The notes under the pieces: model-generated
The model's database searches: none
What the model was told of the DNA's origin: nothing
The model's input: the letters and a program-made list of their open reading frames with translations, nothing else
Source: HXMU1420-2 sp017643305
GTDB taxonomy: Bacteria; Pseudomonadota; Alphaproteobacteria; Rhodobacterales; Rhodobacteraceae
DNA length: 64,000 bases
Assembly: GCA_965217135.1 (NCBI GenBank)
Contig: OZ244249.1
Span: 310,001 to 374,000, forward strand
Direction of reading: 5' to 3'
Shown here: in pieces, positions 1 to 8,078 of the stretch
Numbering within the stretch: the stretch's first letter is position 1
Layout of the letters: each line of letters starts with the position of its first letter
Made by a program: the position numbers and the translations under genes

Positions 1-369
1 GCAACCACCTTGGGCTCCCAGCGGACCTGCTCAACGATCCTGATGTGGACCTGTTACCTTTTGAAACCGCTCCTTTGGCTTGGTGTTTTGCCCCAAAGTA
101 AACACATCATGGCCCGTCAACCAAACCAAGAGTTCCACGCAGAGGCAGTTCTGATCGCGCCAAATGTTTCAGGTTTTGAGCCAAGCTAGCGGGTGTTCCG
201 GGATTGGAGTTCCAAGGAAAACAATAAAACCGGATTGTCGGGAAACTCCTCCCAAATGTGCATCGCTGCTGCTGTAGTCTGTCAGCCCGCGTTTGATGAA
301 CTTTGGCCGGCACAGTGTTTCTGATTGACGTGTTGATTTGCCACTTCCGAGAAGAAGGGAAACCCAGTC
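1..369. other. Stretch without a supportable gene
   Basis: Short open frames exist on both strands, but none has a ribosome binding site or recognisable protein family. A run of open codons on the minus strand at the left edge could be the end of a gene outside the window, but it has no start here. The last 20 bases carry a purine-rich GGGAA ahead of the ATG at 370. Confidence 0.5.
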
Positions 370-1059
370 ATGTTTAATTTCGACCCTGGCCAATACCGAT
401 CCGACTTAGAGAAAAATGGCTTTGCGCACCTCAAGGGTGTTCTTACACCCGAATTCGTGTCTCATGTGAAACGTTTTCTGGCGGAAGCGCTGAGTGAAGC
501 CGAAAAGGAAAGCCAAGACTGGAAGATCGAAGGCAAGAAACGCCAGTTCGTCTTTGAGTTTCCGTCCGACGAAGACGCAGATAGGTTCCGTCGCGGCATG
601 TCGCGTCTGACGGGGATTGCCATCGATGATTTCACGATTTCGGAGCGGCATCTGAAGGTCTACGATGATCGGGCGAACCCGTATCCCGCACCGCACAAAG
701 ATCGGTCCGCCTCGCAATACTCTATCGGTCTACCCGTTGATCTGGCGGATCGTTCCACTGTCTGTGTGTTTCCTGATCTCGAGCCGGGCCACAATGAAGA
801 GGATCATGCGGTTTTCCTCGAGGACGAAGATCAGGGTGGGATCGACGCGCTCTATGCCTCCAAACAGGCAATCATGCTGAATGAGCAGATCGGCGATGTG
901 GTGATCTTTCTTGGATCAACGCTTTTCCACGAACGCGTCCGTGCGGCTGGCACAGCCGTGTTGTACTTCAAAGTGAACGCTGCCGGGATCGACCCGCTGG
1001 GCGAAAACATCTATGCGCGTGAGGATTTGTCGGAGGCTGTGGCCGTCGCGGCAGAGTAG
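370..1059 (+). CDS. Fe(II)/2-oxoglutarate dioxygenase-like protein (phytanoyl-CoA dioxygenase type)
   Basis: This 229-residue cytosolic protein has the layout of non-haem iron oxygenases. An HKD triplet (H-x-D) lies near residue 112, and a distal His-Glu-Arg (LFHERVRAAG) sits near residue 190. These fit the two-His-one-carboxylate iron site and the 2-oxoglutarate-binding Arg of the family. The N-terminal part (DLEKNGFAHLKGVLTPEF) is typical of phytanoyl-CoA dioxygenase-like proteins, which hydroxylate small molecules using O2 and 2-oxoglutarate. The substrate cannot be told. The ATG at 370 follows a GGGAA stretch about nine bases upstream. The gene stands alone, is followed by a strong terminator, and is next to an insertion sequence, so neighbours give no clue to its role. 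Confidence 0.6.
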   Translation: MFNFDPGQYRSDLEKNGFAHLKGVLTPEFVSHVKRFLAEALSEAEKESQDWKIEGKKRQFVFEFPSDEDADRFRRGMSRLTGIAIDDFTISERHLKVYDDRANPYPAPHKDRSASQYSIGLPVDLADRSTVCVFPDLEPGHNEEDHAVFLEDEDQGGIDALYASKQAIMLNEQIGDVVIFLGSTLFHERVRAAGTAVLYFKVNAAGIDPLGENIYAREDLSEAVAVAAE

Positions 1060-1112
1060 GCATGAGGTCAAAAATTGCCTGGTGCCAACAGCTTCAATCA
1101 GAGCTTAGAATC

Positions 1113-1137
1113 AGCCCATCTCTCGGTGGGCTTTTTT
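1113..1137 (+). terminator. Rho-independent terminator
   Basis: AGCCCATC (1113-1120) pairs with GGTGGGCT (1125-1132) around a TCTC loop, with one T-G wobble. A run of six T follows at once. It lies 54 bases after the oxygenase stop codon and probably ends that transcript. Confidence 0.8.
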
Positions 1138-1280
1138 GTTGGTGCCATGGTCAGTTGTTTCGGCAGCGGGCACAATCGCGGTCTGGACCCGCGCGCGTTT
1201 CATCAAAACCGACAGAATGGCGGGTTTTCAAAAGATTTTTCGTCTTTTCTGCGATCAGCCCCCTGTAACCCGTCATGACC

Positions 1281-1294
1281 TTTGAGACAGACGG
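1281..1294 (+). repeat. Left terminal inverted repeat of the IS3 element
   Basis: TTTGAGACAGACGG, matching the reverse complement of 2739-2752 with one mismatch. Confidence 0.7.
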
Positions 1295-1350
1295 TGTTGT
1301 TTTGCTAAGCGAGTGTCTTTCGCTCATCGTAATCCTTGAAGGGATACGAG

Positions 1351-1722
1351 ATGAGAACGAAGACAGGGCCGAATGGATCGGCTGACAAACACGTCAAAGA
1401 GATCAAGCGTAAGACGCGGCGGCAGTTTTCTGCCGAGGAGAAGATCCGGATTGTTCTGGATGGCCTGCGTGGAGAGAGTTCAATTTCTGAGCTTTGCCGC
1501 CGTGAAGGGATAGCAGAGAGCCTGTATTACAATTGGTCGAAGGACTTCATGGAGGCGGGTAAGAAGCGGCTGGCTGGTGATACGGCCCGTCAAGCGACGT
1601 CCAGCGAAGTCACCAGCTTGAAGCGCGAAGCCCGGGATCTGAAGGAAGTTGTGGCTGAGCAGACACTGGAACTGCGTCTTCTCAAAAAAAGCATGCTCGC
1701 GGATGGGGACGACCCGGAATGA
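1351..1722 (+). CDS. IS3-family transposase OrfA
   Basis: This is a 123-residue DNA-binding subunit. A helix-turn-helix (FSAEEKIRIVLDGLRGE to ELCRREGIAESLYYNWSK) binds the element ends. It is followed by a leucine-rich coiled coil (LKREARDLKEVVAEQTLELR) for multimerisation. I chose the ATG at 1351 because GAAGGG lies seven bases upstream; an earlier in-frame TTG (1336) has no such site. The last codons overlap the orfB start as ATGA. An A7 run (1684-1690) sits near the 3' end, and the -1 frame is open from there into orfB, so OrfAB could arise by frameshifting or by stop-start coupling. Confidence 0.85.
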   Translation: MRTKTGPNGSADKHVKEIKRKTRRQFSAEEKIRIVLDGLRGESSISELCRREGIAESLYYNWSKDFMEAGKKRLAGDTARQATSSEVTSLKREARDLKEVVAEQTLELRLLKKSMLADGDDPE

Positions 1723-2699
1723 GGTATCCTGCATCAGAGAAGCTGGAGATCATCAGCCTGGTCGAGGGGTCTCATCTGCCGGTCAAGCGCACCCTGGAGA
1801 AGCTGGGCGTATCGCGTCCGACTTTCTATCGATGGTATGATCGGTTTTTGCAGCTTGGCGAAGCTGGGCTTGCAGATCGCAAATCGCATCCGGGCCGCGT
1901 CTGGAACCGCATTCCGGATACGGTGCGCCAGGCCATGTTGGAGATGGCATTGGCCAGACCGGAGCTGAGCCCGCGAGAACTTGCTGTGACCTTCACGGAC
2001 GAACGTGGCTACTTCGTCTCTGAGGCCAGTGTCTACAGGCTTCTGCGCTCCCATGATCTGATCACCAGTCCAAACTTCATCGTCATGAAGGCGGCAGATG
2101 AGTTCCGGGACAAAACCACAGCACCAAATCAGCTTTGGCAGACCGACTTCACCTATCTCAAAGTGATCGGTTGGGGCTGGTTTTATCTTTCAACGGTCAT
2201 GGATGATTACAGCCGTTACATCATCACCTGGAAGCTCTGCACCGGCATGGCCGCGTCTGATGTGCAGGACACGCTGAACCAGGCGCTCGAAGAAACAGGG
2301 CTTGATCAGGCAAACGTTGTTCATCGACCCCGCCTGCTGTCAGATAATGGCCCCTGTTACATATCCGGTGATCTAGCGAAATATCTGGAAGACAAAGGCA
2401 TGCCGCACACACGCGGCGCACCATATCACCCGCAAACCCAGGGCAAGATCGAGCGCTGGCATCAGACCCTTAAGAACCGCATCTTGCTGGAGAATTACTT
2501 CCTACCCGGCGATCTCGAAGCACATGTCGCCGCCTTCGTCGGCCACTACAACCATCAGCGCTACCATGAGAGCTTGAAGAATCTGACGCCGGCCGACGTC
2601 TACACAGGTCGCGGCCACACAATACTGCTCGAACGCGAAAGAACAAAAAGGAGGACCATGAAACTAAGGCGCTTGCAGCACGCCAAATCCGCTGCTTAA
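1719..2699 (+). CDS. IS3-family transposase OrfB (DDE integrase)
   Basis: This 326-residue catalytic subunit has an N-terminal helix-turn-helix (LEKLGVSRPTFYRWYDR) followed by the rve integrase core. The DDE triad is visible: Asp in QTDFTYL, Asp in LLSDNGPC and Glu in GKIERWHQT. The downstream YNHQRYHESLKNLTPADVY block is typical of the IS3 family. The length is normal and no stop interrupts it. The ATG overlaps the orfA stop by four bases. Right after the stop lies the right inverted repeat at 2739-2752. Confidence 0.9.
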   Translation: MRYPASEKLEIISLVEGSHLPVKRTLEKLGVSRPTFYRWYDRFLQLGEAGLADRKSHPGRVWNRIPDTVRQAMLEMALARPELSPRELAVTFTDERGYFVSEASVYRLLRSHDLITSPNFIVMKAADEFRDKTTAPNQLWQTDFTYLKVIGWGWFYLSTVMDDYSRYIITWKLCTGMAASDVQDTLNQALEETGLDQANVVHRPRLLSDNGPCYISGDLAKYLEDKGMPHTRGAPYHPQTQGKIERWHQTLKNRILLENYFLPGDLEAHVAAFVGHYNHQRYHESLKNLTPADVYTGRGHTILLERERTKRRTMKLRRLQHAKSAA

Positions 2700-2738
2700 C
2701 TGAAGCCAGATGAGCGATGAACTCTCAAAGTCAAACTG

Positions 2739-2752
2739 CCATCTGTCTCAAA
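2739..2752 (-). repeat. Right terminal inverted repeat of the IS3 element
   Basis: CCATCTGTCTCAAA, the inverted partner of 1281-1294. Confidence 0.7.
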
Positions 2753-2781
2753 CTATCTGATGACGGACACGTATCCATAGA

Positions 2782-3747
2782 TCACTCGGCAGCTTGGTGG
2801 TGCGGGTCTGTTTGCCACGTCAAATCGCGCGCCAGGAGAATGCGTTGCGCGCGGCCTGGGTAATCCGTGATGATGCCATCGACACCCGCTTCGATCATAT
2901 GATTGATATCTTCGACTTCATTTGCTGTCCAAGTACACACAATCAGACCAAGATCATGCGCTTCTGACACCAAATCCGGTGTTACGTCCATGTAGTAGGG
3001 GCACCAAAGTTTGCCGCCGGCGTCCGATACGGCATTGGGAATGGAAACACCGAGTGCTGCGAAATCGGGCGCAACCGCTTTTGATGAATCTTCACCCAAT
3101 GCGTCCGAGTTATCGGGTAACTGTGACAAGTAGGATCTGGGCATATCAGGAGCGATCCGCGCGCATTCACCCAACAAATTCCAATCGAAACTGTGCAGGA
3201 TCGTCCGATCCTCAAGTCCTCTGCTGCGAACTTCTGAAACGACTTTGGCCACGATGGCAGAGCTTGCGTTTTTATCACCTGCGACCAACGGGTCGGATTT
3301 CATTTCAAGCAGAAACAACAAGTCCTGACCTTCCGGGCGGGTTGCAAGCTCAAAAAGTTCGTCCAGGGCAGGAATGCGAACCCCCGACATAAAGACCTGG
3401 TCTGGAAAGCGTTTGCCGTAGACGGTGTTTCCGTCTGCTCCACCCACGTCCAGCTTTTTGAGCTGTGAGAGTGTGAGGTTGGAAACCTTGAGCTCTTCGC
3501 CAGTCAACCAACAACCGTCATCGTCTCGTGTAGTTGCGTTTAGGAGGTGGTGATTGTGGGTGATCACTGGAACGAGATCTCGGGTCAGAACAACGTCAAA
3601 CTCGAGCGCGCGAACGCCAATTTTCAATGTAAACTCGAACCCTTCAATGGTGTTCTCAGGCATCACTCCACGTGCGCCGCGATGCCCAATGATCCGCACG
3701 ACGCCCGGGGCGCCTCGAAAACCATCCAGCTGAGGGAAGCGCATCAT
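2782..3747 (-). CDS. ugpQ: Glycerophosphodiester phosphodiesterase
   Basis: This 321-residue protein hydrolyses glycerophosphodiesters to glycerol-3-phosphate and an alcohol. Family hallmarks are visible: IGHRGARGVMPENTIEGF near residue 20 (catalytic His, Arg and Glu), ALEFDVVLTRD with the metal-binding Glu/Asp, and ITHNH with the second catalytic His. The C-terminal GVDGIITDYPGRAQRIL strand-helix is also typical. No signal peptide is seen, so it acts in the cytosol on phosphodiesters imported by the adjacent transporter. Its ATG overlaps the ugpC stop (ATGATG), making it the last gene of the ugp operon. Its 3' end lies 30 bases from the IS element. Confidence 0.92.
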   Translation of the reverse strand: MMRFPQLDGFRGAPGVVRIIGHRGARGVMPENTIEGFEFTLKIGVRALEFDVVLTRDLVPVITHNHHLLNATTRDDDGCWLTGEELKVSNLTLSQLKKLDVGGADGNTVYGKRFPDQVFMSGVRIPALDELFELATRPEGQDLLFLLEMKSDPLVAGDKNASSAIVAKVVSEVRSRGLEDRTILHSFDWNLLGECARIAPDMPRSYLSQLPDNSDALGEDSSKAVAPDFAALGVSIPNAVSDAGGKLWCPYYMDVTPDLVSEAHDLGLIVCTWTANEVEDINHMIEAGVDGIITDYPGRAQRILLARDLTWQTDPHHQAAE

Positions 3748-4799
3748 GTGTCGATCCGCTTGCCGCTTGTCGGGTCAAACAGGTGAAGGTCGTCGGCGTT
3801 TGCCGAGAAACTCACGACGGATCCGCTTGGAACAGATGCGTGTCCGGGTACACTGGCGACCATCTCTGTGTCCGTCCCGTCCAGAACCCCGTGCAAAAGG
3901 GTGTTTGCACCCAACTGCTCCATCATTTGAACGGAGATCTTGATCTTGCCATCGGTATCTTGCGCCAGGTATTCGGGCCGAATTCCCAATGTCACGGTTC
4001 CGTTTGCCTGTGCCGCGCTACTTAGCGAAATACCATTAGAAAGGGACAAGGTGCCACCTGCCGCCTCTGCCTGCAGGAAGTTCATCGAAGGGCTTCCGAT
4101 AAACCCGGCCACGAACAGACTTGCAGGGCGATCATAAAGCTCAATAGGCGTCCCGAACTGTTCAACGTATCCACCGTTCAAGACCATCAGCCGGTCCCCA
4201 AGGGTCATTGCTTCGACTTGGTCGTGTGTCACGTAGATCGACGTCACCCCTAGGCGCTGTTGCAATTTGCGGATTTCCAGGCGCATCTGAACCCGAAGCT
4301 TTGCATCCAGGTTGGAAAGAGGCTCGTCGAACAAGAACACTTGCGGGTTGCGGACAATTGCACGCCCCATCGCCACCCGCTGACGCTGGCCGCCTGACAA
4401 TTGGCGAGGCTTTCGGTCGAGATACTGACCAATTTCCAGAATTTCAGCTGCTTCGTTGACGCGACGGTCAACCTCACTTTTTGAAGTTCCACGAATTTTC
4501 AGGCCATAGGCCATGTTTTGGCGCACCGACATATGCGGATAGAGTGCATAGTTTTGGAAAACCATCGCGATATCGCGGTCGGCTGGTTCCAATTGGTTTA
4601 CAACTTTGTCGCCAATGCTGATTTCGCCGGACGTCACAGTCTCGAGACCGGCTACCATGCGAAGAAGCGTGGACTTTCCACAGCCCGACGGGCCAACAAT
4701 GACGATGAATTCGCCATCGTCGATTTCGCCTTCCACGTGGTGAAGAACTTCGACCTCGCCATAGGCCTTCACCAAATCTTTCAGTGTTATTGATGCCAT
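3744..4799 (-). CDS. ugpC: sn-Glycerol-3-phosphate ABC transporter, ATP-binding subunit
   Basis: This 351-residue ATPase energises glycerol-3-phosphate import. Visible motifs are Walker A GPSGCGKST near residue 37, signature LSGGQRQR, Walker B VFLFDEPLSNLD and switch His in IYVTHDQ. The C-terminal 100 residues form the OB-like regulatory domain of the MalK/UgpC class (TLGIRPEYL). Length is normal. It lies between ugpE and ugpQ in the same operon, with a 13-base gap to the former and an overlap with the latter. A sugar substrate would be possible from this subunit alone, but the binding protein and phosphodiesterase point to ugp. Confidence 0.92.
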   Translation of the reverse strand: MASITLKDLVKAYGEVEVLHHVEGEIDDGEFIVIVGPSGCGKSTLLRMVAGLETVTSGEISIGDKVVNQLEPADRDIAMVFQNYALYPHMSVRQNMAYGLKIRGTSKSEVDRRVNEAAEILEIGQYLDRKPRQLSGGQRQRVAMGRAIVRNPQVFLFDEPLSNLDAKLRVQMRLEIRKLQQRLGVTSIYVTHDQVEAMTLGDRLMVLNGGYVEQFGTPIELYDRPASLFVAGFIGSPSMNFLQAEAAGGTLSLSNGISLSSAAQANGTVTLGIRPEYLAQDTDGKIKISVQMMEQLGANTLLHGVLDGTDTEMVASVPGHASVPSGSVVSFSANADDLHLFDPTSGKRIDT

Positions 4800-4812
4800 T
4801 TCGCGTGATCCG

Positions 4813-5664
4813 TTATTTGTCGGTTTCTGTCAGGCCCTGCACAAAGAGCCTTTGCATGGCGATGACCACAAAAACTGGCGGGATCATCGCAAGAAGCGCA
4901 GTCATCATAATGATGTTCCATTGTGGGGATTGTTCCGCGGCCTCGAGCATTTGCTTAATGCTCATCACGATGGTCGTCATATCTGTGTCGGTGGTGATCA
5001 GCAGGGGCCAGAGGTACTGGTTCCAGCCATAGATGAACAAAATCACGAAAAGTGCCGCTATGTTTGTCCGGCTGAGTGGGATCAGGATGTCCCAGAAAAA
5101 CCGCAAAGGACCTGCTCCGTCGATCCTTGAGCTCTCAAGCATTTCATCAGGGATCGTCAGGAAAACCTGGCGAAACATGAATGTTGCCGTGGCAGATGCG
5201 ATCAGGGGGATGGAAAGGCCCCAATAGCTGTTAAGCATCCCAAGGTCGGCGACAACTTCGAAGGTTGGCAGGATCCGAACCTCGACTGGCAGCATCAAGG
5301 TAATGAATATCAGCCAGAAAAACCCCATGCGAAACGGAAACTTGAAATAGACAATTGCAAATGCAGACAAGAGCGAGATCGCAATCTTGCCCAATGAGAT
5401 CATCATTGCCATTGCTAGGGAGTTCAAAAGCATTCGCCAGACGGGTGCTGTTTCCGACCCGGAAAGCCCGCTGCCAAACAGTGTTTGTTTGAAGTTGTCC
5501 CAGAAGTAGCCACCGGGCAACATCGGGATCGGCGCTTGTGTCATACGCACAGGATCATGGGTCGCCGCAACGAAGGTGATCCATATGGGCAGTGCGACAA
5601 TCAACACACCGACGATCAAGATCACGTGGCTGATGATGTTCAGGATCGGACGGTTCTCAATCAT
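4813..5664 (-). CDS. ugpE: sn-Glycerol-3-phosphate ABC transporter permease
   Basis: This 283-residue inner-membrane permease has six predicted helices. The EAA-type cytoplasmic loop that docks the ATPase is visible as SSRIDGAGPLRFFWDILIPLSR near residue 190. The N-terminal helix (ISHVILIVGVLIVALPIWITFV) and periplasmic loop fit MalG/UgpE proteins. The start overlaps the stop of ugpA by one base, consistent with co-translation. It forms the channel with UgpA. Confidence 0.92.
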   Translation of the reverse strand: MIENRPILNIISHVILIVGVLIVALPIWITFVAATHDPVRMTQAPIPMLPGGYFWDNFKQTLFGSGLSGSETAPVWRMLLNSLAMAMMISLGKIAISLLSAFAIVYFKFPFRMGFFWLIFITLMLPVEVRILPTFEVVADLGMLNSYWGLSIPLIASATATFMFRQVFLTIPDEMLESSRIDGAGPLRFFWDILIPLSRTNIAALFVILFIYGWNQYLWPLLITTDTDMTTIVMSIKQMLEAAEQSPQWNIIMMTALLAMIPPVFVVIAMQRLFVQGLTETDK

Positions 5665-6545
5665 CAGTATTCCACCTTTCTTTCGACAAAGCGGAATTGA
5701 ACGACAGTCATGACGATCACCAGGATCATCAAGATCACGGACTGAGCAGCCGATCCGCCAAGATCAAGCCCGACGAAGCCGTCGTTGTAGACCTTGTAGA
5801 CAAGGATCGTCGTTGCGTTGGCAGGCCCGCCTTGGGTGACGGCGTGGATAATTCCGAAGGTGTCAAAGAAGGCGTAGACCGCGTTGATCACCAGCAAGAA
5901 GAAGGTCGTGGGTGACACTAGTGGGAAAACATGATCCCAAAACCGGCGAATTGGCCCGGCGCCGTCAATCGCCGCCGCTTCGATCAGCGATTTTGGGATG
6001 GATTGCATGGCAGCCAGATAGAACAAAAAATTGTAGGCAATCTGCTTCCAAGCCGCGGCGAAGATAACAAGTGCCATCGCCTGGGATCCGTTCAGGTAAT
6101 GGTTCCAGTCGACGCCTATAAATTCAAGAATGTAGGGAAAAATGCCAAGCGTCGGGTTGAACATAAAGACCCAAAGCGCGCCTGCCAAAACTGGGGCAAC
6201 GGCATAGGGCCAGATCAACAGGGTTCGATATGTCGTTGCGCCCTTGATTACCCGATCAGCAAAGCCGGCCAACACCAGTGCGGCCGACATGGAAAGCGCT
6301 GCAACACAAACTGAGAAAAAGATAGTCCGGCCGAAACTACCGAGATACTGTTTGTCTTGCGCAAGATAGGCGAAGTTTTCGAACCAAACGAATTCTGTCG
6401 ACATTCCAAAAGCGTCTTCGATCAGGAATGACTGATAGATCGCTTGTCCTGCTGGCCAGATAAAAAACACCAACGTTATGATCACCTGTGGGGCGACCAG
6501 AAGGTATGGTAGCAGCGATGTTGGAAAATGGACGCGTTTTAGCAT
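5664..6545 (-). CDS. ugpA: sn-Glycerol-3-phosphate ABC transporter permease
   Basis: This 293-residue MalF/UgpA-type permease has about six membrane segments, beginning LLVAPQVIITLVFFIWPAGQA. Its EAA loop reads EAAAIDGAGPIRRFWDHVFP near residue 195 and couples to UgpC. It is preceded by a GC-rich hairpin in the 70-base gap after ugpB and followed directly by ugpE. Confidence 0.92.
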   Translation of the reverse strand: MLKRVHFPTSLLPYLLVAPQVIITLVFFIWPAGQAIYQSFLIEDAFGMSTEFVWFENFAYLAQDKQYLGSFGRTIFFSVCVAALSMSAALVLAGFADRVIKGATTYRTLLIWPYAVAPVLAGALWVFMFNPTLGIFPYILEFIGVDWNHYLNGSQAMALVIFAAAWKQIAYNFLFYLAAMQSIPKSLIEAAAIDGAGPIRRFWDHVFPLVSPTTFFLLVINAVYAFFDTFGIIHAVTQGGPANATTILVYKVYNDGFVGLDLGGSAAQSVILMILVIVMTVVQFRFVERKVEY

Positions 6546-6580
6546 TGGGAGCTCGCCGCGGAGGAAACATCAGACGCGAC

Positions 6581-6603
6581 CGGCGGCCCGAAATGGGCCG
6601 CCG
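6581..6603 (-). promoter_or_regulatory. Hairpin between ugpB and ugpA
   Basis: CGGCGGCCC and GGGCCGCCG pair perfectly over nine base pairs around a five-base loop (6590-6594). No T run follows. Such hairpins after binding-protein genes often stabilise the upstream mRNA, letting the binding protein be made in excess; that role is inferred. Confidence 0.6.
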
Positions 6604-6615
6604 ACCAGCAGTTCT

Positions 6616-7920
6616 TTATTTGGCTGTGCGTTCAAACTTGCGCAGCAGGGCGTTGCCACGTTCAACCGCATTGTCCAGGGCTGCCTGAGCCGAGATATTT
6701 CCGGCCCAGAGTGCCTCCATCTCTTCGTTGATCACGTCGCGGATCTGAACAAAGTTGCCAAAACGCAGACCACGAGAGTTTGGTGTTGGCGTGTTCAGGC
6801 TCAGCTGTTTGATCGCTGTGTCGGTACCAGGGTTGGATTCGTAGAAGCCTTGTTCCGCGCTCAGCTCGGCCGCAGCCGTGGTGATTGGAACATAGCCTGT
6901 TTCCTGGTGCCACCACGCCTGAACCTCCGGCGAAGACAGGTAGGTCATGAACTTGGAAAGACCCTTGTATTCGTCAGCTTCGTGGCCTTGCAGGGCCCAC
7001 AAAGTTGCACCGCCGATGATGGAGTTCTGGGGTGCGCTCGCAACCGCAGTGTCCAATGGCAGCATTGTCTGACCGAATTCAAACTCAGCCTGCGACACAA
7101 TCGAGCCGTAGTAAGCAGAAGAGTTCATCCACATACCGCATTCGCCGTTTGTGAACATTGGCAGGGAATCGCCACGACGACCGCCGTAAACGAACAGGTT
7201 GCCTTCCTGCATGTCAGCGATGTCCTGCAGACGTGCAGCCACATGATCATTGTTGAACGAAAACTCTGTGTCAAAGCCGGCAAAACCGTTTTCTTTCGTG
7301 CCCAAAGCAATGTCGTGCCATGCCGAGAAGTTCTCGATCATAACCCAGCTTTGCCAGCCGAACGAAAATCCGCAATCCATGCCGTTGTCGACCAGCGCCT
7401 GCGCCGTAGTTTTAACGTCTTCCCAGGTTTTGGGAACATCGGCGCCAGCGGCTGCCAGTGCATCCGCATTATACCAAAGAACAGGCGTGGAGCTGTTGAA
7501 AGGCATCGAAAGCAGTTCGCCTTCAGGCGTCTGATAATAAGAAACCACAGCCGGTAGATAGTCCGATCCGTTAAACGGTTCGCCAGAATCTGCCATCATT
7601 TTTTCGATCGGATAGATCGCACCCTTGGCAGCCATCATGGTTGCGGTGCCGACCTCGAAAACCTGAACCAAATGTGGCTGCTCGCCGGCGCGGAACGCCG
7701 CAACCGCCGAGGTCATGGTTTCTGTGTAGTTCCCCTTGTAAGTGGGGACGACAACATAGTCGCCTTGGCTCGCGTTGAAATCTGCAGCGATTTTGTCGAC
7801 GCGTTCACCGTTGGTGCCGCCCATCGCGTGCCACCATTGGATCTCGGTTTGAGCAGCCGCAAATCCCGCCGACATGGCCAGCGTCGCAGTGCCCGCAAGG
7901 AGCATTTTGGTAAAACTCAT
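6616..7920 (-). CDS. ugpB: sn-Glycerol-3-phosphate periplasmic binding protein
   Basis: This 434-residue substrate-binding protein starts with a Sec signal peptide (MSFTKMLLAGTATLAMSAGFAAA, cleaved near AQT). Segments typical of UgpB are visible: IQWWHAMGG, VVPTYKGNYTETMTSAVAAFRAGE and VFEVGTATMMAAKGAIYPI. It captures glycerol-3-phosphate or glycerophosphodiesters for UgpAEC. The ATG is preceded by GGGAGGA. It is the first gene of the minus-strand operon and is divergent from a LysR gene, with a possible LysR site between them. No Pho-box-like tandem CTGTCA repeat was seen upstream. Confidence 0.93.
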   Translation of the reverse strand: MSFTKMLLAGTATLAMSAGFAAAQTEIQWWHAMGGTNGERVDKIAADFNASQGDYVVVPTYKGNYTETMTSAVAAFRAGEQPHLVQVFEVGTATMMAAKGAIYPIEKMMADSGEPFNGSDYLPAVVSYYQTPEGELLSMPFNSSTPVLWYNADALAAAGADVPKTWEDVKTTAQALVDNGMDCGFSFGWQSWVMIENFSAWHDIALGTKENGFAGFDTEFSFNNDHVAARLQDIADMQEGNLFVYGGRRGDSLPMFTNGECGMWMNSSAYYGSIVSQAEFEFGQTMLPLDTAVASAPQNSIIGGATLWALQGHEADEYKGLSKFMTYLSSPEVQAWWHQETGYVPITTAAAELSAEQGFYESNPGTDTAIKQLSLNTPTPNSRGLRFGNFVQIRDVINEEMEALWAGNISAQAALDNAVERGNALLRKFERTAK

Positions 7921-8003
7921 TTATTCCTCCCTTTGAGATTTTTGTTTCTGTGGCGAGACATTGGGTCAACCTAAAAAATAATGCAAGCTCATTTGATATC
8001 GCC

Positions 8004-8024
8004 AACATTATAATGCAATGTTAT
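8004..8024. promoter_or_regulatory. Possible LysR-type operator between ugpB and lysR
   Basis: ATAA-N7-TTAT at 8010-8024 has the T-N11-A form of LysR boxes. It overlaps an inverted repeat AACATT-N7-AATGTT (8004-8022). The site is in the 158-base divergent region, 84 bases from the ugpB start and 55 from the chosen regulator start, as expected for shared autoregulation and operon control. Binding is inferred. Confidence 0.5.
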
Positions 8025-8078
8025 AGTTTAGTGAGGTGACCTCTGCTGTATTTGCGGACCGAATTTGGAGCTAACATA

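Larger units (their letters stand above)
1281..2752 (+). mobile_element. IS3-family insertion sequence, apparently complete
   Basis: The element is about 1.47 kb, with overlapping orfA and orfB bounded by imperfect terminal inverted repeats. TTTGAGACAGACGG at 1281-1294 matches the reverse complement of 2739-2752 at 13 of 14 positions. Both reading frames are intact and the DDE residues are present, so it may be active. I could not find a clear target-site duplication, and the exact outer ends could be a few bases further out. Confidence 0.8.

Noticed and set aside
1270..2765. Target-site duplication of the IS3 element
   Set aside because: Bases flanking the two inverted repeats do not give a convincing 3-4 bp direct repeat.
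6478..7557. 359-codon open frame opposite ugpB
   Set aside because: Antisense shadow of ugpB; no ribosome site.
7921..8078. Pho box upstream of ugpB
   Set aside because: No tandem CTGTCA-type direct repeats are visible.
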